The position numbers and the translations under genes were made by a program. From assembly GCA_038326325.1 (NCBI GenBank), contig JBBQJW010000008.1:88523-152522 (forward strand): a stretch of DNA of 64,000 nt, given 5' to 3'. The notes beneath the pieces were generated by a model. The model saw nothing but the letters and a program-made list of their open reading frames with translations, did not search any database and was not told the DNA's origin. Below, one piece after another: positions 53,238 through 62,256 of the stretch (its first letter is position 1; each line of letters opens with the position of its first letter). The stretch is from UBA10324 sp038326325 (GTDB lineage: Bacteria; Bacteroidota; Bacteroidia; Chitinophagales; UBA10324).

Positions 53238-54596
53238 TCAGTTGATAGTTGTTGGTTGCTTGTTTGTAGTGTAACAGATTTCACCTGAAACAAAATCATC
53301 TTCCGATGAAACAAGTTTTACAGGCGCTATTTTATTTATTAATTCAAATTGATAAGGCACTTTTACTTTCACATAATTATCGCTGAACCCTTCAAGCATT
53401 CCATCATGCTCTTCTGATTCGAAAAGCACATTTCGTGTTTCTCCTATGTGCTGAGCGTAAAAATGATTTCTCTTTTTTTCTGAAAGCTGACGAAGGATTT
53501 TATTTCGCTCCTGTCGAACACGCGCCGGAATTTTTTCAATCATTAATGCAGCTTCAGTATTCGCACGCTCAGAATAAGTGAACACATGAAGGTAAGAAAC
53601 ATCAAGTGATGAAAGAAAATCCGCGGTCTCTTTGAATAGCTCGTCTGTTTCTCCCGGAAAACCAACAATCACATCAACACCAATGCAAGCGTACGGCATC
53701 ACTGATTTTATTTTTTCCACTCTGCTCACATACAAATCACGCAGGTAGCGTCGCTTCATGTTTTTCAATACTTCGTCAGAGCCGGACTGTAACGGTATAT
53801 GAAAATGCGGCATAAATTTTTTCGACCGCGCCACAAAATCAATCATTTCATCTTTCAGCAAATTCGGTTCGATTGATGAAATTCGAAAGCGCGAAATTTC
53901 TTCAACTTTATCTAACGCCTGAATGAGTTCAAAGAAGTTTTCGTTGCGTGTATTATTTACCGCGTCAATTCCGAAGTCGCCAATGTTCACTCCCGTCAAT
54001 ACAATTTCTTTTACTCTGGCTTCAGCTAATTCATTCGCCTGTAACACTACATTCATAATAGAGTCGCTTCGGCTTTTTCCGCGAGCGAGGGGAATGGTGC
54101 AATAAGTACAAGAGTAATCGCAACCATCCTGCACTTTTAAAAACGCGCGGGTGCGTTCACCTAATGAATAACTGCTTTTAAAAAAATTCACCTCACTGAT
54201 ATCGCAACTGAAGAACACGGCTTTCTCCCCATGAATTTTTTCTTCAGGCAATTCAGTGAAATATTTCGAAAGGTTGAACTTATCATTTGTTCCAACAACC
54301 AAATCAACCCCTTCAATCGATGCGATCTCTTCGGGTTTTAATTGGGCGTAGCAACCTGTAACGACAATTTTCGCGTTGGGAGAATTACGCAACGCCCGCT
54401 TCACGATAGTTCGTGTTTCCTTATCAGCGTTCTCAGTAACCGAGCAGGTATTGATTAAATAAATATCCGCGGCTTCTTCAAACTTCACTTTGTTGTAACC
54501 TTCTTTTTCGAGGTTGCGGGCAATGGTGGAGGTTTCCGCAAAATTTAATTTGCAGCCAAGAGTGTGATAAGCGATTGTTTTACCTTTTTCAGTCAC
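53238..54596 (-). CDS. mtaB: tRNA (t6A37) methylthiotransferase
   Basis: The 452-residue protein is a radical-SAM methylthiotransferase. The N-terminal UPF0004 domain has three Cys (TLGCKLNFAE, NTCSVTENADKETR, VTGCYAQL). The radical-SAM motif is GCDYSCTYCTIPLARGKSRS, and FPGETDELFKET and a C-terminal TRAM-like region follow. It converts t6A37 to ms2t6A37 in ANN-decoding tRNAs. It is 4 bp upstream of the Lgt-like gene, so they share a transcript. Confidence 0.95.
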   Translation of the reverse strand: MTEKGKTIAYHTLGCKLNFAETSTIARNLEKEGYNKVKFEEAADIYLINTCSVTENADKETRTIVKRALRNSPNAKIVVTGCYAQLKPEEIASIEGVDLVVGTNDKFNLSKYFTELPEEKIHGEKAVFFSCDISEVNFFKSSYSLGERTRAFLKVQDGCDYSCTYCTIPLARGKSRSDSIMNVVLQANELAEARVKEIVLTGVNIGDFGIDAVNNTRNENFFELIQALDKVEEISRFRISSIEPNLLKDEMIDFVARSKKFMPHFHIPLQSGSDEVLKNMKRRYLRDLYVSRVEKIKSVMPYACIGVDVIVGFPGETDELFKETADFLSSLDVSYLHVFTYSERANTEAALMIEKIPARVRQERNKILRQLSEKKRNHFYAQHIGETRNVLFESEEHDGMLEGFSDNYVKVKVPYQFELINKIAPVKLVSSEDDFVSGEICYTTNKQPTTIN

Positions 54597-54722
54597 GCGG
54601 GCAAAAGTAATAGTTGCCGGCTAATCTGTTTTTACACTCGATTTACAATTGACTTCTTATTTTGCAGCCCCTTCAAAAAAAAATTTCAAGTCACACAATA
54701 TTTATCACGAATCGCTGTTAGA

Positions 54723-55607
54723 GTGCTGTCATTAAAGAATTTGAAAACACCTTTTACTCCCCTTTCTGTCCTAATTATTTATTCGTGCATATGCATGTTA
54801 TTACCTTCTTGCAATATTGTAAATCCACCGGAAGATATTCCCGCTTATATGCAGGTTGATTCACCTTCGATGGTTATTACCAATTCAGCCCAGGGAACCG
54901 CTTCGCAAAAAATTCAGGATGTATGGTGTTACATTAATGAAAACCTACAGGGTGTGTATGAAATGCCAATGACTTTCCCGATCCTGAATCAGGGAACGCA
55001 AAATTTGGTTTTCGCGGGCGGAGTTTTAAAAAATGGTGTGGCAGGAACTCATGTCGCTTATCCGTTTTTCGCGCTTGACACTTTTTTAGTGATTCTTGAA
55101 CCGACGAAGACTTATCATTTCAAGCCAACTTTCAACTACAAGCAAGGAACATTTTTTCAATTCGTTCAGGATTTTGAATCAGGAAACAATTTTGAAAAAG
55201 TTGCGGGAGACACCACTATTATTCGCTTGAACGATTCAAATGTTTTTGAAGGAACTTATTGCGGTTACATAAAACTCGATGCGTCATATGTGTTTGCTGA
55301 ATGTAAAACTTCCGATACTTATCCTTATCACAACGATGGCTCGCCCTATTATCTTGAAATGAACTACAAGTGCAATCAGACTTTTCAGGTGGGAGTTTTA
55401 GCGAATACATCTAGCACGGCGGTGAAATATTATCAGTGGAACATCACTCCAAAAACGGAGTGGAATAAAATTTATCTTGACTTATCGGATGTTTTAGCTT
55501 CCATCATTCCGAATGATTTTGGCATTTTAATAAAAGTTGAAAAGGACACGACTGTTACAACGAGCGAAGTTTTTATTGACAACATTAAATTGCTGACGCT
55601 ACAATGA
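54723..55607 (+). CDS. Hypothetical lipoprotein
   Basis: The product of about 294 residues has a lipoprotein-like signal (LSVLIIYSCICMLLPSC, Cys near 29 from the GTG start). A beta-rich domain follows with IVNPPEDIPAYMQVDSPSMVI, then an Ig- or carbohydrate-binding-like segment with ...FEGTYCGYIKLD and TEWNKIYLDLSDVL. The open frame extends upstream to 54564, but no earlier ATG gives a signal peptide; GTG at 54723 is the best start and is uncertain. Its stop overlaps the sugar-transferase start (ATGA). Confidence 0.65.
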   Translation: MLSLKNLKTPFTPLSVLIIYSCICMLLPSCNIVNPPEDIPAYMQVDSPSMVITNSAQGTASQKIQDVWCYINENLQGVYEMPMTFPILNQGTQNLVFAGGVLKNGVAGTHVAYPFFALDTFLVILEPTKTYHFKPTFNYKQGTFFQFVQDFESGNNFEKVAGDTTIIRLNDSNVFEGTYCGYIKLDASYVFAECKTSDTYPYHNDGSPYYLEMNYKCNQTFQVGVLANTSSTAVKYYQWNITPKTEWNKIYLDLSDVLASIIPNDFGILIKVEKDTTVTTSEVFIDNIKLLTLQ

Positions 55608-57022
55608 AACCTTATATCCGCGCCGGTATTTTAAGATATGTGTTCGCTGATATTTTCAGTACGCTTATCGGCTGGATGTTGTTTTTTCTGTTCCGTAAAA
55701 TTTATATTGAAGATTTTTCGCTCAGCGATTTTGATTTACTGATCGCTGATAAACGATTTTTTCTCGGCATCATCGTTATTCCGTTCGGATGGGTTTTGCT
55801 TTTCTGGACGCTTGGATTTTACACCAATATTTATCGCAAGTCGCGCATCAACGAGATGGCGAAAACTTTTTTAGTGATCGGGTTCGGTGTAATCATTTTG
55901 TTTTTCACGGTTATGCTCGACGATAGAATCGTGAATTATCGCGATTACTATATTTCAGTCGCGTTCCTTTTATTCTCACAATTTCTCTTGACGGGAATTT
56001 TTCGTTCCATTGTTTTGAATAATGCGAAACGACAATTAATCAATCGAAAAATCGGATTCAATACTTTAATCATTGGCGGAAACACGAGAGCGATTGAGAT
56101 TTTTAAAGAAATAACGAAAGACAATTCGCAGGGATATAATGTCGTCGGTTTCGTTGATACGAATGGAAATTCCACCAATGGACTCGTCGACCATCTGAAA
56201 TGTTTAGGAAAATTAAATCAACTGAGAGAGTTGATTCACGAGCATCAGATAGAAGAAGTAATTATCGCCATCGAAACTTCTGAGCATCCGCGATTGAACA
56301 GCATCATCAATCTTTTGGTGAACCGAAATGTGATTATAAAATTGATTCCCGATACTTATGATATTCTGAGCGGTTCTGTAAAAATGAATCAGTTGTTGGG
56401 GGCGGCTTTCATTGAAATTTATCCTGAGTTAATGGCGCAGTGGCAATATAATTTCAAGCGCATGGAAGATATTTTCGTGGCTGTAACAGTAATGATTTTG
56501 CTTTCGCCGGTTTATTTATTCTGCATGTTGCGGGTAAAATTTTCTTCTCACGGAAAAATATTTTATCGTCAGCAACGAATCGGATTGCACGGCAAGCCGT
56601 TCACGATTTATAAATTCCGTTCGATGTATGAAGACGCGGAGAAAGACGGCCCGGCTCTTTCAAGTCACGACGATGAACGAATTACTCCATTCGGAAAAGT
56701 GATGCGCAAGTGGCGGCTCGATGAGTTGCCACAGTTTTATAATGTGCTGAAAGGTGAAATGAGTTTGATTGGTCCACGACCCGAACGACAATTTTATATT
56801 GACCAACTCGTTCAATCAACTTCCGACTATGTAAATATTCAACGGGCAAAACCAGGTATTACTTCATATGGAATGGTGAAATTTGGTTATGCTTCTTCAA
56901 TTAATGAAATGGTGCAGCGCATGAAGTATGATTTGCTGTATATCGAAAACATGTCGCTCATACTCGATTTTAAAATCATGATTTATACCGTGAAAACGAT
57001 TATGCAGGGAAAAGGGAAATAA
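55604..57022 (+). CDS. Undecaprenyl-phosphate sugar phosphotransferase (WcaJ/WbaP type)
   Basis: The 472-residue protein has four membrane segments in the first 145 residues and a CoA-binding-like Rossmann domain (about 150-260, NTLIIGGNTRAIEIFKEI). A fifth segment (about 290-312) follows. The C-terminal catalytic domain has FYRQQRIGLHGKPFTIYKFRSMYEDAE, KVMRKWRLDELPQFYNVLKGEMSLIGPRPE and AKPGITSYG. It transfers a sugar phosphate to undecaprenyl phosphate to start exopolysaccharide or O-antigen synthesis. No other polysaccharide genes are adjacent. It is coupled (ATGA) to the lipoprotein gene upstream. Confidence 0.94.
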   Translation: MKPYIRAGILRYVFADIFSTLIGWMLFFLFRKIYIEDFSLSDFDLLIADKRFFLGIIVIPFGWVLLFWTLGFYTNIYRKSRINEMAKTFLVIGFGVIILFFTVMLDDRIVNYRDYYISVAFLLFSQFLLTGIFRSIVLNNAKRQLINRKIGFNTLIIGGNTRAIEIFKEITKDNSQGYNVVGFVDTNGNSTNGLVDHLKCLGKLNQLRELIHEHQIEEVIIAIETSEHPRLNSIINLLVNRNVIIKLIPDTYDILSGSVKMNQLLGAAFIEIYPELMAQWQYNFKRMEDIFVAVTVMILLSPVYLFCMLRVKFSSHGKIFYRQQRIGLHGKPFTIYKFRSMYEDAEKDGPALSSHDDERITPFGKVMRKWRLDELPQFYNVLKGEMSLIGPRPERQFYIDQLVQSTSDYVNIQRAKPGITSYGMVKFGYASSINEMVQRMKYDLLYIENMSLILDFKIMIYTVKTIMQGKGK

Positions 57023-57069
57023 TTTTTCAGAAGGGAATTTTATTGACCGTGAGAAATTAATATTGCGCC

Positions 57070-57201
57070 ATGAAAAAGTGGTTTGCTAAAAACAAACAGT
57101 CAATAATTTTTTGGTTCAAGCGCGCTGGTGTAATCGGATTTTTATTTTTCCTGATTAAAGGGCTGATATGGCTGGCCCTTGGTTATGTGATATTTAAGTG
57201 A
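57070..57201 (+). CDS. Small one-span membrane protein
   Basis: The 43-residue peptide has a basic N-terminus (MKKWFAKNKQSIIFWFKRAG) and one hydrophobic segment (about 21-42). Strong charge bias and position 47 bp after the sugar transferase gene support a real gene, but I do not recognise a family. It ends 12 bp before the convergent LD-carboxypeptidase gene. Confidence 0.6.
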   Translation: MKKWFAKNKQSIIFWFKRAGVIGFLFFLIKGLIWLALGYVIFK

Positions 57202-57213
57202 TTGAAAATAATT

Positions 57214-58152
57214 TCAAATCATTTTCAATTCCGTGTTTTCTTCATTCACATGCAGTAAATATTCTCCACCCATAATTAATGCGCGGTTATCATTTTCATG
57301 TCCGGCGGGAAATCCAAAGCAAACAGGATATTCATATTCACTCACCGCTTCCAGAATAATTTCTTCAGCGGTTTTTCCGAATGGTTTTAACTCGTCTAAG
57401 TTTTTCATTTTAGTTAAATGACCAACAACAAGTCCCGCGAGATTTTCCAACTTGCCGCTACGCTTCAGCCATTGCATCATGCGGTCGAAGTGATAGAGAT
57501 ATTCATCCACATCTTCGATAAATAAAATTTTATCGTCGGTGTCAATATCAGAATCAGTTCCTGATAGATTCTGTAACAGTGAAAGATTTCCGCCACATAA
57601 AATTCCATCTTCCCGCCCGAATTTATTTAGAGGATGATAGTTGAATTTGCAAGAAACATTTTCGCCGAAAAGCAAATCGCGCAAACTCTCCAATGAGTCT
57701 TCAGTGTTTTCTTTAAAACTCAGCGGCATGGTTGAATGCGCCGAAGCGATGTTATATACATTTAACAAATGCGAATGCAATATCGTGATATCGCTGTAAC
57801 CACAAATCCATTTTGGTTTTTTCGAAAATTTTCTGAAATCAATTTCATCAATGATTCGAACGGTGCCGTAACCACCACGCGCGCAAATAATCGCTTTCAC
57901 CGAATCATCGTCAATCGCGTTTTGAAAATCATTCAGTCGTTCTTCATCAGTTCCTGCGAACTGGAAATTTTCCTTGCCGATCGTGTTCCCAACTGTAACA
58001 GTCAATCCCCAGCTTTCAATGATATCAATTGCAGGTTTAATTTCTTCAATGGAAATTTTTCGCGCTGTCGCGACAAGCGCCACTTTGTCGCCCGCTTTTA
58101 ATTTTGGAGGAATAAGAATTTCATTCATTGGTTCGAAAGATATGTTTTGCAT
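57214..58152 (-). CDS. LD-carboxypeptidase (MccF/LdcA family, S66)
   Basis: The 312-residue protein has the S66 family pattern: LKAGDKVALVATARKISIEEIKPAIDIIESWGLTVTVG, ICARGGYGTVRIIDEIDF, the nucleophile Ser in KWICGYSDITILHSHL, and LCGGNLSLLQNLSGTDSDIDTDDKILFIEDVDEYLYHFDRMM with the Glu. The catalytic His lies in the C-terminal part, in PAGHENDNRAL. It cleaves L,D-linked peptide bonds in murein peptides. A start eight codons later (MNEIL) is also possible. Confidence 0.92.
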   Translation of the reverse strand: MQNISFEPMNEILIPPKLKAGDKVALVATARKISIEEIKPAIDIIESWGLTVTVGNTIGKENFQFAGTDEERLNDFQNAIDDDSVKAIICARGGYGTVRIIDEIDFRKFSKKPKWICGYSDITILHSHLLNVYNIASAHSTMPLSFKENTEDSLESLRDLLFGENVSCKFNYHPLNKFGREDGILCGGNLSLLQNLSGTDSDIDTDDKILFIEDVDEYLYHFDRMMQWLKRSGKLENLAGLVVGHLTKMKNLDELKPFGKTAEEIILEAVSEYEYPVCFGFPAGHENDNRALIMGGEYLLHVNEENTELKMI

Positions 58153-58193
58153 TACTCACCGATAATTACTTTTAATGCACACAAAATTCTTTT

Positions 58194-58934
58194 ATGCAAA
58201 AAATTTACTTCACTCTCTTCACGGTCGTGTTTTTAGTTTCCTTCAACAAGGCGGATGCGCAGTGTTCGTATCTAATTCCATCAAATGTAAATTTGATTAC
58301 TACCGATTCGAGCATTAACAATTCGTTTCTGGTTAATCAGCAATTTCTGATTTGCCCCGGAAATACTTTAACGGTTTATGGAAACTCAACGGGGTTCAAT
58401 AAGTTTTATATCGAGAGCGGCGCGACAGTTTTATTTAGTGATTCGGTTGGCGCGACACCTTATGGCATGTATAGTTTTTATGTGAAGAGTGGCGCTACGC
58501 TTCATTACAATGCGAGTTCTCCTGTTTCGTTTTTGGTACTTGATACTTTAGTGTGGGAAAATGGCGCTACTTTAATTGATACTGGTTTTATTTTTAATTA
58601 TGATTCACTTTGTTCATCCGTAATATTTGACTACTCACAGATAGGCGGTTCTCCCTGTGGAATTTCATCATTTAAAAATTTAGGAGTAGAAAATTTATTT
58701 TCTCTTTCTCCGAATCCATTTGCAAATGAACTGAATCTTAAATTTCAGAATTCATCTTTCGAAAATGCTGAAATAATTATTTATGACCTGGTAGGAAAAG
58801 AGCTTGAACATTTTTATCTGTCAGGGAATAATTCTTCTGAATTTAAAATGAAAAACAATTGGAGTGGAATGGCAGTTCTTGAACGACGGACAAAAAATCT
58901 TGAATCACGATTCGAAAAAATTATTCGGCGTTGA
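58194..58934 (+). CDS. Secreted protein with type IX secretion C-terminal domain
   Basis: The 246-residue protein has a signal peptide (YFTLFTVVFLVSFNKADAQ) and a beta-rich region of right-handed-helix style (ESGATVLFSDSVGATPYGMYSFYVKSGATLHYNAS). The C-terminal sorting domain is of type A (FSLSPNPFANELNLKFQN...IIIYDLVGKELEHF). The last residues (LERRTKNLESRFEKIIRR) depart from the usual K(I/L)xK/R end. It is predicted to be exported by the type IX system. Confidence 0.82.
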   Translation: MQKIYFTLFTVVFLVSFNKADAQCSYLIPSNVNLITTDSSINNSFLVNQQFLICPGNTLTVYGNSTGFNKFYIESGATVLFSDSVGATPYGMYSFYVKSGATLHYNASSPVSFLVLDTLVWENGATLIDTGFIFNYDSLCSSVIFDYSQIGGSPCGISSFKNLGVENLFSLSPNPFANELNLKFQNSSFENAEIIIYDLVGKELEHFYLSGNNSSEFKMKNNWSGMAVLERRTKNLESRFEKIIRR

Positions 58935-58955
58935 TTTTATTTGCAAAAAATTAAG

Positions 58956-59528
58956 ATGGAATCAAACGAACCTCAGGTAAAAAAGCAGCACAACGACACT
59001 ACTTACATCAACATCATTTTTTTTTTTCTGATGTTATTTTTCGGAGCATTGGGCAGTTCATTTGAAATGTATAGTTACTGGCAAAATATTTGTTGGGAAA
59101 TGGCAAACGCATCATTTATCACCGGTTGTGTTTTGTCAAGTGTGCAGCTCGCCGATAAGAAATGGATTATTCCTTCAGCGGGTTTTGTGTTGATGTCAAT
59201 TGCGTTTATTGGATTTTTTACATTGATACCGTGTGATACTTATGAAAAAATTCAGGAAGTCGCCAAAAATGTAATTCTGATTTTGCCTTCCATGCTTATG
59301 ATAAGTTCATATAAACAATTCCCCTTGTGGGTTCGATTGTTGGGATTCGTCGCTTGTGTTCCATTCTTTTTGATTCTGATTCTTGCGAAGGCGGGCGTGG
59401 AAAAGGAAACATTTACCATGATTTTGGGGATTGGCTATTTCCTTATCGAGAATACTGCGGTTTTTTGGGGAATTTATTTTCTGAAAATATTCAGAAGAGA
59501 ACGGAATCAAAAATCTTTAATTCAATAA
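58956..59528 (+). CDS. Hypothetical multi-span membrane protein
   Basis: The 190-residue protein has about six hydrophobic segments, starting after a charged N-terminus (MESNEPQVKKQHNDTTYINI). No catalytic motif or family is recognised. It lies 21 bp after the type IX target gene, probably in the same transcript. The TTG at 58941 is rejected in favour of the ATG at 58956. Confidence 0.68.
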   Translation: MESNEPQVKKQHNDTTYINIIFFFLMLFFGALGSSFEMYSYWQNICWEMANASFITGCVLSSVQLADKKWIIPSAGFVLMSIAFIGFFTLIPCDTYEKIQEVAKNVILILPSMLMISSYKQFPLWVRLLGFVACVPFFLILILAKAGVEKETFTMILGIGYFLIENTAVFWGIYFLKIFRRERNQKSLIQ

Positions 59529-59604
59529 ATTATCTGAAATCACAAATCTAAAATCTTCAATCACATCTATATTTATCGGCGAATCAATTGAGCGATTTTT
59601 TTGA

Positions 59605-61659
59605 ATGGAGAATAACTGGAAACGATATACTGTAACAGCCGCCTTGCCTTACGCGAATGGCGGAATACATCTTGGGCATTTGGCGGGCGCGTACTTGCCG
59701 CCTGATATTTATACCCGCTATCGCCGACTAAAAGGTGATGATATATTATTTATTTGTGGAAGTGATGAGCATGGCGTGCCGATTACTCTTGGCGCTCGCA
59801 AAGAAGGAATTACTCCTCAACAGTTCGTTGACAAATATCATTCGTTGATGAAAAAAAGTTTTGAAGAGTTTGGAATTTCATTCGACATCTATTCACGCAC
59901 TTCAAATAAAATTCATCACGAAACTGCCCAGCAGATTTTTCTTGACCTCTTTAACAAAGGAGTTTTTACCGAGCAAACTTCGTTGCAATATTATGACGAG
60001 AAAGAAAAAATGTTTCTTGCCGACCGTTACATCATGGGAACTTGTCCCGTTTGCGCGAATGAAAAAGCATATGGTGACCAATGCGAAAAATGCGGAAGTA
60101 GTTTATCCCCTGATGAATTGAAGAATCCTGTTTCAGTTTTGAGTGGAAATGTTCCGGTGAAAAAGGAAACGAAGCATTGGTACTTGCCGCTCGATAAATA
60201 TGAGCCGTGGTTGCGCGAATGGATTTTAGAAAACCACAAGGACGATTGGAAGCCGAATGTGTATGGTCAGTGCAAAAGCTGGATTGACGGTGGTTTGCAT
60301 CCTCGCGCTATGACTCGTGATTTGGAATGGGGAGTGAAAGTTCCTTTGCCTGATTCAGAACACAAAGTTTTGTATGTGTGGTTCGACGCGCCTATTGGTT
60401 ACATCAGCGCGACAAAAGAATTGAGACCGAACGATTGGGAGAAATATTGGAAGGATAAGGACACCCGACTGTTACACTTCATCGGAAAGGATAATATTGT
60501 TTTTCACTGCATCATTTTTCCAACTATACTTCATGCTCATGGAGAATTTATTCTACCCGATAATGTTCCGGCGAATGAGTTTCTGAATCTTGAAGGAGAA
60601 AAACTTTCCACTTCACGCAATTGGGCGGTTTGGTTGCATGAATACCTGGCTGATTTTCCCGGAATGCAGGATTCACTCCGTTACACTTTGACTTCCGCCG
60701 CTCCCGAAACGAAGGACAGTGATTTTACCTGGAAAGATTTTCAGGACAGACATAACAATGAACTTGTAGCCATACTCGGAAATTTTGTGAATCGCACAAT
60801 GGTACTCACGCATAAATTCTATAATGGAAAAGTTCCCGCTTACGGAAACCTAACGGAGACCGACAGAGAATTAATCGCTTCAATAAAAATCGCGCAACAA
60901 AATATTTCTGACTCCATTGAGAAATTTCGTTTTCGCGAAGCGTTACAAGAGTTAATGAATCTCGCTCGCAATGGAAATAAATACCTGACTGATAACGAAC
61001 CGTGGAAGATTTTTAAATCAAATCCGGAGCGTTGTGCGACGGTAATGTATTTGTCAATTGAAATTACCGCTTACCTCGCGCAGTTGATGCTTCCATTTCT
61101 CCCTGATGCGGGTGAGCGAACTTTAAAGATGCTGAATCTTGAAAAGAAAAACTGGACTACTGAATTGAAAGGGCAATTGATTCAGCCCGGTCATCAGTTA
61201 AACGAAGCTGGATTAATGTTCCGAAAAATTGAAGATGAAGAAATTCAGAAGCAGATTGATAAACTTCATTCAAATAAAAAAGAAGTTGTGACTGTAAAAA
61301 CTGACGAACCAATAACTAATAACCAGCAACTACCAACTATCAACTTCGATGATTTCTCGAAACTCGAATTGCGCGTTGGAAGAATTTTGAAAGCGGAGAA
61401 AGTGGCGAAGGCGGATAAACTGTTACAGCTGAGCGTTGACATGGGAAACGAGGTTCGGACCATTGTTTCGGGAATCGCCGAGCATTACACTCCTGAGGAA
61501 ATGGTTGGCAAGCAGGTGAGCGTGGTCGCGAATCTCGCACCTCGAAAAATAAAGGGCATCGAATCGAAGGGAATGATATTGATGGCGGAAGACGCTGATG
61601 GAAAACTGAGAATCATTTCTCCAAGCGAAAGTGTGAATGCGGGAAGTAAAATTTCGTAA
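59605..61659 (+). CDS. metG: Methionyl-tRNA synthetase
   Basis: The 684-residue protein is a class I synthetase: LPYANGGIHLGHLAGAYLPPDIYTRYRRLKGDD (HIGH motif as HLGH), a zinc-binding insert (CPVCANEKAYGDQCEKCG), and the KMSKS-type motif KLSTSRNW, the variant usual in Bacteroidota. The C-terminal EMAP-II-like tRNA-binding domain (about 575-684) has FDDFSKLELRVGRILKAEKVAKADKLLQLSVDMG. It charges initiator and elongator tRNA-Met. The next genes begin 31 bp after its stop. Confidence 0.97.
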   Translation: MENNWKRYTVTAALPYANGGIHLGHLAGAYLPPDIYTRYRRLKGDDILFICGSDEHGVPITLGARKEGITPQQFVDKYHSLMKKSFEEFGISFDIYSRTSNKIHHETAQQIFLDLFNKGVFTEQTSLQYYDEKEKMFLADRYIMGTCPVCANEKAYGDQCEKCGSSLSPDELKNPVSVLSGNVPVKKETKHWYLPLDKYEPWLREWILENHKDDWKPNVYGQCKSWIDGGLHPRAMTRDLEWGVKVPLPDSEHKVLYVWFDAPIGYISATKELRPNDWEKYWKDKDTRLLHFIGKDNIVFHCIIFPTILHAHGEFILPDNVPANEFLNLEGEKLSTSRNWAVWLHEYLADFPGMQDSLRYTLTSAAPETKDSDFTWKDFQDRHNNELVAILGNFVNRTMVLTHKFYNGKVPAYGNLTETDRELIASIKIAQQNISDSIEKFRFREALQELMNLARNGNKYLTDNEPWKIFKSNPERCATVMYLSIEITAYLAQLMLPFLPDAGERTLKMLNLEKKNWTTELKGQLIQPGHQLNEAGLMFRKIEDEEIQKQIDKLHSNKKEVVTVKTDEPITNNQQLPTINFDDFSKLELRVGRILKAEKVAKADKLLQLSVDMGNEVRTIVSGIAEHYTPEEMVGKQVSVVANLAPRKIKGIESKGMILMAEDADGKLRIISPSESVNAGSKIS

Positions 61660-61690
61660 GGAAGATTTAGTTTTGTAAAAAATAATCCTC

Positions 61691-61912
61691 ATGGAAATAT
61701 TTAACAGAATAACTGCTGAGCCGGAAAAATGCGGAGGCAAACCATGTGTAAGAGGAATGAGAATTCGTGTAACAGATGTTTTGGATTTGCTTGCCGCCGG
61801 ATTAAATAAGAATCAAATCATTGGTGAACTTCCCGATTTGGTTGGTGAAGACATTGATGCTTGCATTCAGTATGCAATTCAAAAAGTTGACCATCCTGTT
61901 ATTGTAGCGTGA
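61691..61912 (+). CDS. DUF433 antitoxin-like protein
   Basis: The 73-residue protein is a full DUF433 domain: NRITAEPEKCGGKPCVRGMRIRVTDVLDLLAAGLNKNQIIGELPDLVGEDIDACIQYA. DUF433 proteins have a winged-helix-like fold and act as the antitoxin partner of PIN-like DUF5615 proteins. Its TGA overlaps the GTG start of the next gene (GTGA), so translation is coupled. Confidence 0.93.
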   Translation: MEIFNRITAEPEKCGGKPCVRGMRIRVTDVLDLLAAGLNKNQIIGELPDLVGEDIDACIQYAIQKVDHPVIVA

Positions 61913-62256
61913 AAATCTGGCTGGACGCACATATCTCCCCATCGCTTTCAAATTGGATTCATGATGAATTTAAAATAGAATGCTTTTCATTTTCATACTT
62001 GGGACTGAGGGATGCAAACGATTTCGATATTTATAAAAAAGCAAAGCAAGAGGAAGAAGTCATTATCATTTCTAAGGATTCAGATTTTGTAACTCTTGTT
62101 GAGAATAGAGGAGCGCCGCCATTCTTAATATGGCTTACTTGCGGAAACACATCCAATGAAAAGTTGAAAGAAATTCTAAGAAACAAGTGGTTAAAATGTA
62201 TTCATTTAATCAGACAGGGAAATGCTATTGTTGAAATCAGTGATTACTCAAAATGA
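61909..62256 (+). CDS. DUF5615 PIN-like toxin
   Basis: The 115-residue protein has the DUF5615 PIN-like pattern: KIWLDAHISPSLSNWI (first acidic residue), LGLRDANDFDIYKKAKQEEEVIIISKDSDFVTL (second and third acidic residues in KDSDF). It is predicted to be an RNase toxin paired with the preceding DUF433 protein. The start is GTG. Its TGA overlaps the ATG of murB (ATGA). Confidence 0.93.
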   Translation: MKIWLDAHISPSLSNWIHDEFKIECFSFSYLGLRDANDFDIYKKAKQEEEVIIISKDSDFVTLVENRGAPPFLIWLTCGNTSNEKLKEILRNKWLKCIHLIRQGNAIVEISDYSK